A DNA stretch of 64,000 nucleotides, taken from JAJECS01 sp965262745 (lineage in GTDB: Bacteria; Chloroflexota; UBA11872). Below, in pieces: positions 39,398 through 47,819 of the stretch. The stretch lies in contig OZ253558.1 in assembly GCA_965262745.1 (NCBI GenBank), positions 1,984,001 through 2,048,000 on the forward strand. The letters run 5' to 3'. The translations under genes and the position numbers were made by a program. The stretch's first letter is position 1, and every line of letters begins with the position of its first letter. The notes beneath the pieces were generated by a model. That model saw nothing but the letters and a program-made list of their open reading frames with translations, was not told where the DNA came from and did no database searches.

Positions 39398-41698
39398 CTA
39401 TTCACGGCTTTCTGAGGTCACCTCGTGAAAATCGAGATTGAATCCGTGGTGTACGAACCTCCGGTCTTTGAGCAAACCCAGGTTAAGGCCGAAATAGAAA
39501 TCAATGATGGATCGAAACTGATTGACGGAGCTGATCGACGGATAAAGAACGCGATCCCCACCATGCGGCAAGTGAAAGGCCGCTAAGATCGCATGCGGCG
39601 TCCCCCAGCCATCGAGGCGACGGCCGTGATCGGCGGTGATCACGATGACGGGGTCGTCGTCATGGATCTGTAGGATCGCATCAACCATTTCTAGAACTCG
39701 CGAATTGATATAGATGAGCTGGCCAATATATGGGCTGGGCACGCTCGGATCGTGATCTTCGCCGAATGCGTCATGGACATTGATACCAGGGACAGCGTTG
39801 CCGTGTCGATCGAAGGTGGCAGGAGGGTGCGGCTTGACGATGTGTGCAAACACAAATTTTGGCCCAGCAACATCGATAGGCTTGGTTAGAAAGTCGAACA
39901 TCTGAAGGGTCCGCTTTGGATGCCACCACGCATAGATCGCATCGCTGCCGGGTGCTAAATTATGTCCAAGGAAAGGTCGCAATGCGGTTGTTTGTATAAG
40001 CTCGCGTACGAATCTTCCGGCGAGGATCGATTCGAGCGATCTGGCTGATCTATATCCAGACTTCTCGTCACCTATTAGTACCCCCGATTGGGAAAAATTA
40101 ACCACGACATCGGCTAGCGGTGATGCGTCGGTGATCGTGTGTCCAGACGTGAGGTGGACATAGGTGTAGCCGAGTTTCTTCAGGATGGATGCGACGGCAT
40201 GCTGCTGACCGAGCGGTATTACATCCTCGTACCTCGATGGCGTTCTCGGCCCCACGCTGTCGAGATACGACATGTTGAGAAGTGACGCGATTGAATGCTG
40301 CGACCACATATAGTTGCTGGTGGCCTCAGTTGCAATATAGAAACCTCGACGTTCGAGCTCGCGAAGGAAGCTCGTGTTATCGAAATCTACAAGAGCATCG
40401 TGCCGAGCATATTCATCGAGGATGATGTAGTAAATGTCAGGTCGATGATCGCTTGTCGACGGCGGGATCGACGGAAACAGGTGCGTTGTGAGGTCGTCCA
40501 GCGCCGCGATCGAGGCTGACGACGTTCGCCCAGACGAGGCCGCCGCGGCGCTTGCGAGACTAGCTACAGGAAAGGCCAGAAGCACTGCTGCCACGAGGTT
40601 GAAGAACGGCGTTTGTCGCGCAGGCGTGGCATTGGCGCGCACGGCCGCAGCGATAACCACGGCCAGGAAAACGATCGCGGCGGGAAACAGCACACGTTCA
40701 TCGATCCGCCGGTCGAGCGCGTTCTCAACGTGGCCATAGGCAAAGACGACCACGGTGATGGCGGTCGTGGCGGCGGCGGATCGGTGCCAGTTCTTGAGGA
40801 CCAACCAAAAGCCGACGAAGCTGCCGGTCACGCCGACAAGCGTGACTGCGAGCGGAAATATTGCCTCGCCGGCGGCAAACAGCAGGCGATTACTCGTCAA
40901 AAAATGGAGTATGGGAGCAGCGGCGATCGGCCACGGATACCAGGGGGTCGCGAGCACCCGGCCGAACAGCGTTGGGGATTCGCCGACCTCCCCCTCGGCG
41001 TGAGGCCGGACGAGACGCCGCCTCGACGTCGCTGGCAGCCGAGCGAGGCGCCATCCGGCGGTTCCCATTCGACGCAGCCCTGGCATGACGCGAGGATGCG
41101 CCAGGATCGACAGCACGCTGAACATAACGGCTAGGGCGAACCGGAGACTCCCGGATGGATCACCGAGCCATGCGGCGCGCAGCCCGCTGCCGGTTTCCAG
41201 GTGCGCGAATGCCAGCGGCCCCGCGCCGGAATCCGGGACGCCGTTCAGCATCACGTTGGCGAACCCCGGCTCAGGGGCGGCGAGTCGATAGATGACCGTG
41301 TACCGTTCGGGCAGTTGCACAAGAAGCTGCAACAGCAACCGCTGACCCGCTGGCACGACATAACTGGGAAACGTGAGGGTGCGCGCCACGGGGATATAGC
41401 TCGGCGTGGCCTCGATGAAGGTCTGGCGCAGCACCTCGCGAGTGGAGGCGTCCACCAACGAGGCCTGCACTGTCACGTCGTGTCCAGCAGGCGCGGATGA
41501 AAGCCAGATCTGAAAGCGCCCGACCGTTCCGTTCAGGTGTCCGAGATCTTGCTGCACCCCCCACCCGGGCCAGGCGACCAGCACATCACCCCCGGGCTCG
41601 CCGCTTGAGGCCGACGTATACGTGACCTGGGGAACGAGACTCGCCCACAGGCCCAGCGCCACTAGTGCGAGAGCCAGCCAGAGCGACCTAGCGAGCAT
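39398..41698 (-). CDS. Membrane-anchored sulfatase/phosphotransferase-fold protein, copy B
   Basis: A 766-residue paralogue of the protein at 31811, starting with ATG. The first about 180 residues are nearly the same (MLARSLWLALALVALGLWAS, GVPDSGAGPLAFAHLETGSG). The helix bundle is less alike. The catalytic domain keeps DIYYIILDEYARHDALVDFD, FVFAHIVKPHPPATFD and VIVITADHGRRLDGWG. Note E in place of S in the first of these (LDEYAR against LDSYSR), next to the presumed nucleophile region, so the two copies may differ in activity or substrate. It is divergent from the small membrane protein and the methyltransferase operon. Confidence 0.8.
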   Translation of the reverse strand: MLARSLWLALALVALGLWASLVPQVTYTSASSGEPGGDVLVAWPGWGVQQDLGHLNGTVGRFQIWLSSAPAGHDVTVQASLVDASTREVLRQTFIEATPSYIPVARTLTFPSYVVPAGQRLLLQLLVQLPERYTVIYRLAAPEPGFANVMLNGVPDSGAGPLAFAHLETGSGLRAAWLGDPSGSLRFALAVMFSVLSILAHPRVMPGLRRMGTAGWRLARLPATSRRRLVRPHAEGEVGESPTLFGRVLATPWYPWPIAAAPILHFLTSNRLLFAAGEAIFPLAVTLVGVTGSFVGFWLVLKNWHRSAAATTAITVVVFAYGHVENALDRRIDERVLFPAAIVFLAVVIAAAVRANATPARQTPFFNLVAAVLLAFPVASLASAAAASSGRTSSASIAALDDLTTHLFPSIPPSTSDHRPDIYYIILDEYARHDALVDFDNTSFLRELERRGFYIATEATSNYMWSQHSIASLLNMSYLDSVGPRTPSRYEDVIPLGQQHAVASILKKLGYTYVHLTSGHTITDASPLADVVVNFSQSGVLIGDEKSGYRSARSLESILAGRFVRELIQTTALRPFLGHNLAPGSDAIYAWWHPKRTLQMFDFLTKPIDVAGPKFVFAHIVKPHPPATFDRHGNAVPGINVHDAFGEDHDPSVPSPYIGQLIYINSRVLEMVDAILQIHDDDPVIVITADHGRRLDGWGTPHAILAAFHLPHGGDRVLYPSISSVNQFRSIIDFYFGLNLGLLKDRRFVHHGFNLDFHEVTSESRE

Positions 41699-41878
41699 CA
41701 GTCACCAGCAAGGGCCGGAAGCCATGGAAACCTCGATGTGGCAGTGGTGGGGCGCGCCGGACCGGATTACAGGGCCGGCGACCGGAAGTGCTGGTCTTGC
41801 GCCCGTGGGGAACGTCGTCCACAGTGTGTCGGCGATGAAGGCCATTTGAGCCCACGATGATAGCGGCGAGCCACGAAC
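41699..41878. promoter_or_regulatory. Conserved divergent promoter region, copy B
   Basis: Aligns with 34067-34237; GTCGTCCACAGTG and GGCCATTTGAG are shared. It should drive the sulfatase-fold gene one way and the small-protein/methyltransferase/DUF2142 operon the other. Confidence 0.5.
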
Positions 41879-42175
41879 GTGACCGGTGAGGAGGCTCGAG
41901 CGCCGATGCCGAATAGATCAGGTGGAGGCTTGGCCATTTTGCTTCTTGGTCTTCAGGCTGCGCGGCTGATCTCCGCCCAGTTGGGCGGCCGCAGCTATAT
42001 CGATCCCGGCAGCGGGAGCTTTGCGATCCAGATCATCATTGCGGCTGTACTGGGCGGGCTGCTCTCGGCGCGGCTCTGGTTCCGGTACGTGTTGGGACGG
42101 ATCATCGGGCTGGTGCGCCGGTCAACCCCCGCGGAGAATCCCTCGGCTGAGGAGGCCAACCGCGAGGACGGATGA
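41879..42175 (+). CDS. Small membrane protein of the YIDPGSGS type
   Basis: Ninety-eight residues from a GTG at 41879, or 89 from the ATG at 41906, which has GAGGAGG 11 bases upstream. A helix (GLAILLLGLQAARLISAQL) is followed by the signature GGRSYIDPGSGSFAIQIII, a second helix (AAVLGGLLSARLWFRYVLG) and a charged tail. Proteins with a Y-I-D-P-G-S/T-G-S core are common next to envelope-polysaccharide genes and predicted sulfatases; their role is unknown. Its stop overlaps the methyltransferase start (ATGA). A decayed copy lies at 34238. Confidence 0.7.
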   Translation: MTGEEARAPMPNRSGGGLAILLLGLQAARLISAQLGGRSYIDPGSGSFAIQIIIAAVLGGLLSARLWFRYVLGRIIGLVRRSTPAENPSAEEANREDG

Positions 42176-43563
42176 TCGCCGACCCTGACGCGCGCCTGCC
42201 GAGTTCGTTCCGCGACCCGGCGGGCTTCGTCTTCCAGCGCGACGGCACGATCTTCCGCCAAGTCAACCGGTCCTACGAGGCAACCTTTGCCACCCTGATG
42301 GATTCGGGGCTTTACGCCCGTCTCGTCGAGGACGGCCTCCTCATCCCTCACGAGACCGTCGAGTTGGGCCTCGCCCCCGCGCCCGATGCCGCGGCCGTCA
42401 TCCGGCCCGCACAACTCAAGTTCGTTTCCTATCCCTTCGAGTGGTCGTTCGCGCAGCTCAAGGCCGCCGCCCTGGCAACCTTGCATGTGCAGCGGCGGGC
42501 GTTGGACTACGGCCTGTCGCTCAAGGACGCCAGCGCACGCAACATCCAACTGCATGAGGGACGTCCCAGGCTCATCGACACCTTGTCGTTCGAGCGTTAC
42601 GAGCCGGGCTTTCCGTGGGTGGGCTATCGCCAGTTTTGCCAGCACTTCCTGGCGCCGCTGGCGGTCATGGCCTACACCGATGTCCGCTTGGGCACGCTAC
42701 TGCAGAGCCATTTGGACGGCGTCCCGCTCGACCTCGCGTCGCGGCTGCTCCCCTGGCGCTCGCGCCTCCGGCCCGGTCTGCTGATGCATCTGCACCTCCA
42801 CAGCCGCGCTCAGGCGCGTGCCGCCACATCGACCCGGAAGCGTGCCGACCTGGCCGGCCGCATGAGCCGGCGACGACTTGACGCCTTGCTGGAGAGCCTT
42901 GAATCGGCGATAGGCCGGATTGCCTGGAACGCAGACCGCACGCCATGGGCCGGCTACGGCGACCAGACGAGCTATACGAGCAGTGCTCTGGCCGACAAGA
43001 AGCGATTGGTGGCCGAGCACCTATCCATGGTCTCGCCCGAATCCGTGTGGGACATCGGCGGCAACACGGGCGACTTCAGCCGGATCGCCGCGGCGGGCAG
43101 CATCCCGGTGGTCTCGATCGACAGCGATCCGGGAGCGATCGATCTGAACTATCGCCGCATGGCGGCAGACGGCGAGCGAAACCTCTTCCCCATCGTGGCC
43201 GACGTCACCAGCCCCAGTCCCGCGCTGGGATGGGACAACGATGAGGTCGCCTCGCTCACGTCGCGGGGGCCGGCCGGGCTGGTGATGGCGCTGGCCCTGA
43301 TCCATCATCTCGCGATTGGCAACAACACCGGATTCGACCGCCTGGCGCAGTTCTTTGCGGCGCGCGCACCAATGCTCCTCATCGAGTTCGTCCCGCCCGA
43401 CGATCCAATGGTCGTGCGTCTGCTGGCGATGCGGAATCACGCGTTTCCCTGGTACACGCAGCGCGAATTCGAATCGGTGTTCAGCCAGTACTTCCACATC
43501 CAGCGGTCGGACGCGATCACGGACTCGAACCGCCGGCTCTATCTGATGACGACGGGCAGCTAG
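42172..43563 (+). CDS. NoeA-like class I SAM-dependent methyltransferase
   Basis: The protein has 463 residues. The N-terminal half (DPAGFVFQRDGTIFRQVN, FVSYPFEWSFAQLKAAALAT, YGLSLKDASARNIQLHEGRP) is the conserved domain of NoeA-type nodulation/host-specificity methyltransferases. The C-terminal half is a Rossmann methyltransferase with motif I at WDIGGNTGDFSRIAAAG and the acidic SIDSDPGAID. Members act on surface or signalling glycans. It is co-translated with the small membrane protein (4-base overlap) and followed after 4 bases by a DUF2142 membrane protein, so it should modify the polymer built by this locus. Confidence 0.85.
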   Translation: MIADPDARLPSSFRDPAGFVFQRDGTIFRQVNRSYEATFATLMDSGLYARLVEDGLLIPHETVELGLAPAPDAAAVIRPAQLKFVSYPFEWSFAQLKAAALATLHVQRRALDYGLSLKDASARNIQLHEGRPRLIDTLSFERYEPGFPWVGYRQFCQHFLAPLAVMAYTDVRLGTLLQSHLDGVPLDLASRLLPWRSRLRPGLLMHLHLHSRAQARAATSTRKRADLAGRMSRRRLDALLESLESAIGRIAWNADRTPWAGYGDQTSYTSSALADKKRLVAEHLSMVSPESVWDIGGNTGDFSRIAAAGSIPVVSIDSDPGAIDLNYRRMAADGERNLFPIVADVTSPSPALGWDNDEVASLTSRGPAGLVMALALIHHLAIGNNTGFDRLAQFFAARAPMLLIEFVPPDDPMVVRLLAMRNHAFPWYTQREFESVFSQYFHIQRSDAITDSNRRLYLMTTGS

Positions 43564-43567
43564 ACCG

Positions 43568-44908
43568 GTGGCGCGACGATGTGGCGACTCACCGGCCCCC
43601 GCAACCCACCTCGGGAACCACGAGCGCTGGGCGGTGGTGGCAATCATTGTGTTCGCGACACTCAGCGCGCTGTTGTGGGCGCTCATACGGATTCCGGACG
43701 GCGGCGGACCCGACGAGGCCAGCCACCTGGCCCTGATCGAACGCATTCGCGATGCGGGCGGAATCCCGCAATTCCAGGGGTTTGAGCCCAGTAAGTTCGT
43801 TGGGAAACCGGGGCGAGTCATCAACGCCTTTGAGCTGACGCCAAATATTTCGGCGCTGGCGCTGGCGGGTTTCGCCAGCGCAGCCCACCTAAGCGACCCG
43901 CTAGCGACGCTGCTGCTCGGCAGACTCTACGCCGTCAGCCTCTTTCCAGTGACGCTGCTGCTCGCCTACCTCACACTGCGCCTTCTGATTCCCACGCGGC
44001 CCGTGGAACGCGTGTGGGCGCTCACGGCCCTCGCTACCCTTCCCCAACTCATGCTGGTCCACAGCTACGTGACCAACGACACCCCAAGCATCGCGGCCGC
44101 GTCACTGGCGATCTTTCTGACCGTGCGCGGATGGACGAACGGGTTTCGACGGCGGGACGCAGCGCTGCTGGGCGTCGCGTTGGGTTTGGTTGGCCTGCAC
44201 AAAGCGAACGGGCTGGTCATTGTCCCCATGGCGGGCGCCCTGATCGCCTGGCGGCTGCGGCACGACCTGCCCCAGTTAGCCCGAACTCTCGGCACTGTCG
44301 CCGTTCCGGCGCTGGCCGTGGCCGGTTGGTGGTATGTGCGCATGCTCGTCGTCTACGGCGACCCGATAGGTACGGGGACCACCAAGGCAGCGATCGAGGC
44401 CGTGGGAACGGCGGTTGCAACGCCCCATGACCAGGGACTGAGTCCGTGGGAATACGCCCATGTATCGGGATGGGTCGAGGGCGCGTTCCGGTCGTTTTGG
44501 GCCGGCTACGGCGTGCGCAAGATGACCATGCCAGACGCGGCCTACCTGGCCATGCTGGCGCTGCTGGTCGTCGGCGCGGGCGGGCTGGCCGCCAGCGCCT
44601 GGCGTACGCGCGGGCGCGCTGCAAATGATGGCGCGGTTTGGATAGCGTTCGGGCTGGTCGTCACAGGGCTGTGGGGCCTGAATCTCTGGACGAGCTGGAC
44701 GCTCGACGGCGCCGCCATGCATGGGCGATATACGTTTCCCGTGATTGTTCCCTTCGTGGCATTGCTCGCCGCCGGGCTCGGGCGCGCCCTTGCCGTTACG
44801 GGCCGTTCCCAATTCATGTTGGCGCTGCTGGTCCCGCTCATGGTTGCGGGAAACCTGGCCTATTTCGTCCATGTCGTTATCCCGGACGTGGTGGCGCTTC
44901 GTGCTTGA
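43568..44908 (+). CDS. DUF2142-type GT-C membrane protein
   Basis: Starting from GTG, 446 residues with about eleven helices. After helix 1 comes RIPDGGGPDEASHLALIERI. The P-D-E-x-x-H motif is the hallmark of the DUF2142/GT-C group, with acidic residues placed to act on a polyprenyl-linked sugar outside the membrane. A cytoplasmic loop and the long extracytoplasmic YGDPIGTGTTKAAIEAVGTA segment also fit. It is predicted to transfer a sugar to the surface polymer. It is the third gene of an operon with the small membrane protein and the methyltransferase, and it overlaps the next gene by 8 bases. Confidence 0.8.
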   Translation: MARRCGDSPAPATHLGNHERWAVVAIIVFATLSALLWALIRIPDGGGPDEASHLALIERIRDAGGIPQFQGFEPSKFVGKPGRVINAFELTPNISALALAGFASAAHLSDPLATLLLGRLYAVSLFPVTLLLAYLTLRLLIPTRPVERVWALTALATLPQLMLVHSYVTNDTPSIAAASLAIFLTVRGWTNGFRRRDAALLGVALGLVGLHKANGLVIVPMAGALIAWRLRHDLPQLARTLGTVAVPALAVAGWWYVRMLVVYGDPIGTGTTKAAIEAVGTAVATPHDQGLSPWEYAHVSGWVEGAFRSFWAGYGVRKMTMPDAAYLAMLALLVVGAGGLAASAWRTRGRAANDGAVWIAFGLVVTGLWGLNLWTSWTLDGAAMHGRYTFPVIVPFVALLAAGLGRALAVTGRSQFMLALLVPLMVAGNLAYFVHVVIPDVVALRA

Positions 44909-45743
44909 CCGCCTGAGGCAAGGGCGCGCTGCTCAGCTTGCAGGCGAGGTCTCCGTCATTCTGCTCGCGCTCAGCTGGATCATTTTTCTGCTAGTGCACC
45001 CCGTCCACATCCCCGTGCTATCACCGTCCCAGGAAGTTGAGCCCTACAACGCGCAATCCCTGACCGGCGTGCAGGGACAGACGTTTGTGGCACCGACCAG
45101 TAGGCTGAGCCGGATCGACCTGGAACTCGACACGCGCATTCCGCCCGGCGAGTGGGTGCACGTGACATTTGAGCTCGCTCGCGGAGTACAGCCCCGTACG
45201 ACGCTTGCCTCAGCGATCGCGATCTTCGACCGTTCCCGCAAAGGCTGGCCCGTCCGCCTGTACCTCGATCCCGTCCTGACCGCGGCTGGCGACCGCCTTT
45301 ATTTGCGTCTTGAGTCGGTCGTGAGCTCGCCCCGCGCGGAGGTGTTCTACCGCTACAGCCGCCAAGATTTTTACCCGCAGGGCGCCTATCTCGACCTGGA
45401 TAAGTTGCGCCCGACCGATCTGGACCTGCTCTTGACCGTCTATCGCGCTCCGCGCGTTCCCAAGCCGCTGGCGTGGATTGAAGCGTTCACCGCTCGCGCA
45501 GGTCATGCGGCCCAACTGGCCGCCCTGGCACCGGCGTGGGTGGTGACGCTGCTGAGCGTGCTCGCGCTCGCGTCCGTCCTCATCGCATTCACCGCTGGCG
45601 CCCACCTGCTGATTCGTGTCTCGACGTGGCGTTCAACAGCGCTTACGACCCCGGCGATCATTGCGCTGCTTTGCGCAGCCGCGCTTGCGCTGCTGGCTTG
45701 GGGCGAGATTCCAATCGGAAAGCTAGTTCTGGACCTCACCTGA
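44901..45743 (+). CDS. Membrane protein with extracytoplasmic beta-sandwich
   Basis: I take the GTG at 44901, which overlaps the previous stop by 8 bases. The longer frame opens inside the DUF2142 gene. The 280 residues have a helix at about 14-35 (VSVILLALSWIIFLLVHPV), then a beta-sandwich (NAQSLTGVQGQTFVAPTSRL, LSRIDLELDTRIPPGEWVHV, LYLRLESVVSSPRAEVFYRY), then two helices (about 205-235 and 248-270). The middle domain has the same strand pattern as those in the sulfatase-fold proteins and the gene at 37450. It may be a carbohydrate-recognition partner of the DUF2142 transferase. Confidence 0.65.
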   Translation: MLDRLRQGRAAQLAGEVSVILLALSWIIFLLVHPVHIPVLSPSQEVEPYNAQSLTGVQGQTFVAPTSRLSRIDLELDTRIPPGEWVHVTFELARGVQPRTTLASAIAIFDRSRKGWPVRLYLDPVLTAAGDRLYLRLESVVSSPRAEVFYRYSRQDFYPQGAYLDLDKLRPTDLDLLLTVYRAPRVPKPLAWIEAFTARAGHAAQLAALAPAWVVTLLSVLALASVLIAFTAGAHLLIRVSTWRSTALTTPAIIALLCAAALALLAWGEIPIGKLVLDLT

Positions 45744-45765
45744 CCAGACGCGCCCGCTCCGATCC

Positions 45766-46935
45766 CTAGACCGGCGGGGAGAACGTGTAGCGGTAGACGG
45801 CGCCTTGCCAGAAGTGGTCCGCGACCTCGCCGATGCGGGTGAGGTAGATCTCGATATCCAGCGTCTCGCGGTCTTCGAGCACATTGAAGTTCGAGATCTG
45901 GAGTTCGGCAGGCTCGTTCGTGGCGCGGTCATCGACGAGGAGCAGGCTGTCCCGCCGAACGGCCAGGCGATCCTCGTCGATTTCGGCGATGTAGAGCGGA
46001 TACCGAGGGCTGTTGCCGTCGGGAGGCTCCGGGGTGATGTTGGCCAGCCAGTACAGCGTGCCGTTGCGCGCCGAGCGGATGAACCGATGCAGGCTGGACG
46101 GGGAGTAAAAGCGTGAGCCGTCGTCGTAGCGAAGCTCTTGCAGGGGCGAGATGCAGCGGCCGCCGTCGTCGGAGACGCTGAACCACTTGCGCCCCGGAGT
46201 GGTAGCGGTATTGCTGCCGCGGACGATGGTGAGCAGGCGGCCATCGCGCAGCACGGCCACCTCCGGCTCGAGCACCCCGCGTGAGGAGCGCTCCGCACCG
46301 AGGTATTCGATGTTGGATGCTTGCCAGACGCCCGCTGCGGGGTCGCGCCGCATGACGACCAGACCGCCGCTGGTGTGCGGGCTCTCGGGGGAACCGGCGT
46401 GCGCCACCAGCGGCAGATATGCCGTGCCGTCCGGCGCGAAGGTGATCGACTGTCCGAGATAGGCGCGGTTGGTCGAGCAGAAGTCGGGATTGAAGGGGTT
46501 ATCGGGATCGAAGTCCGGTCCCTGCTCGTACCTGAGCAGCGTTTCGGGTCCGTCGTCAACCGTGGCGAAGACGTGGTCGTTGTAGGGGTGCCGGTGCGAG
46601 CCCCAGTGGAAGGTATAAACCGGCATGCCGGGCCAGATGCGTCGCATCCGCATCTGGTAGCGGCGGGTGTGCGGGCGGTCGATAAAGATGCCGGCCGGGT
46701 AGCTGACGATGCCGCCGCCATCAAGCTGCTGCACGATGCCGGAGAGCTCTTGGCGCTCAGTCCAAGTGCGGCCGTTGTCGGGTGAGGTTCGCTCCTCGAA
46801 TCCGTGGTACTCGTCGGAAGCGCCGCTGGTCTGAAAGCGTTCGAGGCGCGTGAGCCCGGCGTCGATGTAGCAGACCGACATCCACTGGGCGCGGTCCTCG
46901 CCTGCAGCGGGCAGGTAGCGTTCGCGGTGCAGCAT
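45766..46935 (-). CDS. Sialidase-superfamily (BNR) protein
   Basis: The 389-residue protein has propeller repeats including Asp-box forms TSPDNGRTW near 52 and VSDDGGRC near 253. Between them run RTSGASDEYHGF-like and VLEPEVAVLRDGRLLTIVRG strands. The last phrase, with E-x-x-V and R-G-S-N, recalls the catalytic glutamate region of sialidase-like families, but FRIP is not evident. There is no signal peptide. It resembles proteins that planctomycetes and Chloroflexota carry in many copies, presumed glycoside hydrolases. It ends 22 bases from the convergent beta-sandwich membrane gene and is followed upstream by the DUF4287 gene on the same strand. Confidence 0.75.
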   Translation of the reverse strand: MLHRERYLPAAGEDRAQWMSVCYIDAGLTRLERFQTSGASDEYHGFEERTSPDNGRTWTERQELSGIVQQLDGGGIVSYPAGIFIDRPHTRRYQMRMRRIWPGMPVYTFHWGSHRHPYNDHVFATVDDGPETLLRYEQGPDFDPDNPFNPDFCSTNRAYLGQSITFAPDGTAYLPLVAHAGSPESPHTSGGLVVMRRDPAAGVWQASNIEYLGAERSSRGVLEPEVAVLRDGRLLTIVRGSNTATTPGRKWFSVSDDGGRCISPLQELRYDDGSRFYSPSSLHRFIRSARNGTLYWLANITPEPPDGNSPRYPLYIAEIDEDRLAVRRDSLLLVDDRATNEPAELQISNFNVLEDRETLDIEIYLTRIGEVADHFWQGAVYRYTFSPPV

Positions 46936-46977
46936 GGTTGACGTCCGCCGTGCGGCTTTGGAGAGCCTAGCGGGCGG

Positions 46978-47517
46978 CTAGGCCAGCTCGCCAGCGAGGC
47001 GGGTGAGGGCAGCCTTCCAATAGGCGCGCTTGGCCTCGACATCGGCGCGGTCCGCAAGTTTCGAGTGCTGCACCACGACCTGACTCTTCGATGGGCCTTT
47101 CCCATAGAAACTCACGTCGACGTGCGTCGCGCCATCGACCCAGGTGATGCGGAGCGACTTGTTGGGACGCGCAGTGCGGACGTGCGGCGCGTCGCCGCCG
47201 AGCCAGCGCCGGCGGACCTCCTCCACCGTCCAGGCCTCATAGAGCGACTCGGTTGCGACAAGCAGCGTCTTGCTCACGCTCACTTGGTAACCGCGCGCGG
47301 TCTGGTGCTCCTCGCGCAGGCCGCGGATGCGCTCATAGCCGACGGTGACCTCCTGGCTCCACCACGCCGGGAGGTTGTGCTGCTCGTGCAGATAGACGGC
47401 GATGGCCTGATGGCCCATGGTCAGGCCGCTCGCGGCGTCTAGGACCTCGCACCATTCGGCCCAGGTCTTGCCGGTCTTGGCGGCGACGGCCGCGTCGCTG
47501 ACGGGAGGCTTGGCGAT
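46978..47517 (-). CDS. DUF4287 / SRPBCC-like protein with apparent ATC start
   Basis: The protein reads (I)AKPPVSDAAVAAKTGKTW AEW... from 47517, the typical N-terminus of DUF4287 proteins, which normally begin M-A-K. Here the first codon is ATC (47515-47517), preceded by GGGGGAAG. No ATG, GTG or TTG exists upstream before an in-frame TGA. The first standard start (ATG at 47418) would cut the DUF4287 domain in half (GHQAIAVYLHEQHNLPAWW). The second half (RPNKSLRITWVDGATHVDVS, QVVVQHSKLADRADVEAKRA) is AHSA1/SRPBCC-like. Either translation starts at ATC, which is rare, or the start codon has been lost. Confidence 0.65.
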   Translation of the reverse strand: MAKPPVSDAAVAAKTGKTWAEWCEVLDAASGLTMGHQAIAVYLHEQHNLPAWWSQEVTVGYERIRGLREEHQTARGYQVSVSKTLLVATESLYEAWTVEEVRRRWLGGDAPHVRTARPNKSLRITWVDGATHVDVSFYGKGPSKSQVVVQHSKLADRADVEAKRAYWKAALTRLAGELA

Positions 47518-47816
47518 GTCTTCCCCCGTAGTCGAGGAGCACTTGAGACGGCCGACCGTAGGTGCGTCCTGGCGTAGTCGTCAATGGCTGCCGCGGAGTG
47601 GGATTGCGACGCGGCGCGGGCGCCCACGAGGGGCGCCCCTACGCGGACCGGCAGCCCCGCGCGGCCGAGGTCGCACGTTCTAGATTCCTCACTGCGTTCG
47701 GCATGCCAGAGGGGGCGTTCGGAGTGAGGCGAAGAGGGGCGGATTGACGGCAGGGGCAAGTAGGTATCGAAGCGCGGCCTAGAATCGCCGCAGGTGACGC
47801 GCGAGGGAGGGTGGCG
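47518..47816. other. Intergenic region with dispersed-repeat sequence
   Basis: The 299 bases between divergent DUF4287 and aldo/keto reductase genes hold no supported gene. They contain the hairpin element at 47618-47642 and, at about 47681-47735, a stretch (CACTGCGTTCGGCATGCC) of the kind that recurs between genes in environmental genomes and gives spurious translations. Confidence 0.5.
47618..47642 (+). repeat. 25-base dispersed hairpin element, copy 2
   Basis: GGGCGCCC (47618-47625) and GGGCGCCC (47631-47638) form an 8-bp stem around ACGAG, followed by CTAC. Relative to copy 1 at 29231, one A-T pair has become G-C. Confidence 0.6.
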
Positions 47817-47819
47817 ATG
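47803..47819 (+). promoter_or_regulatory. Shine-Dalgarno deciding the aldo/keto reductase start
   Basis: GAGGGAGG (47803-47810) is 6 bases from the ATG at 47817. The GTG at 47811 would have no spacing. Confidence 0.7.

Larger units (their letters stand above)
38992..42175. repeat. Segmental duplication, copy B
   Basis: Counterpart of 31408-34482. This copy keeps an intact small membrane gene followed by the methyltransferase, so it is probably closer to the ancestral arrangement. Confidence 0.8.
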
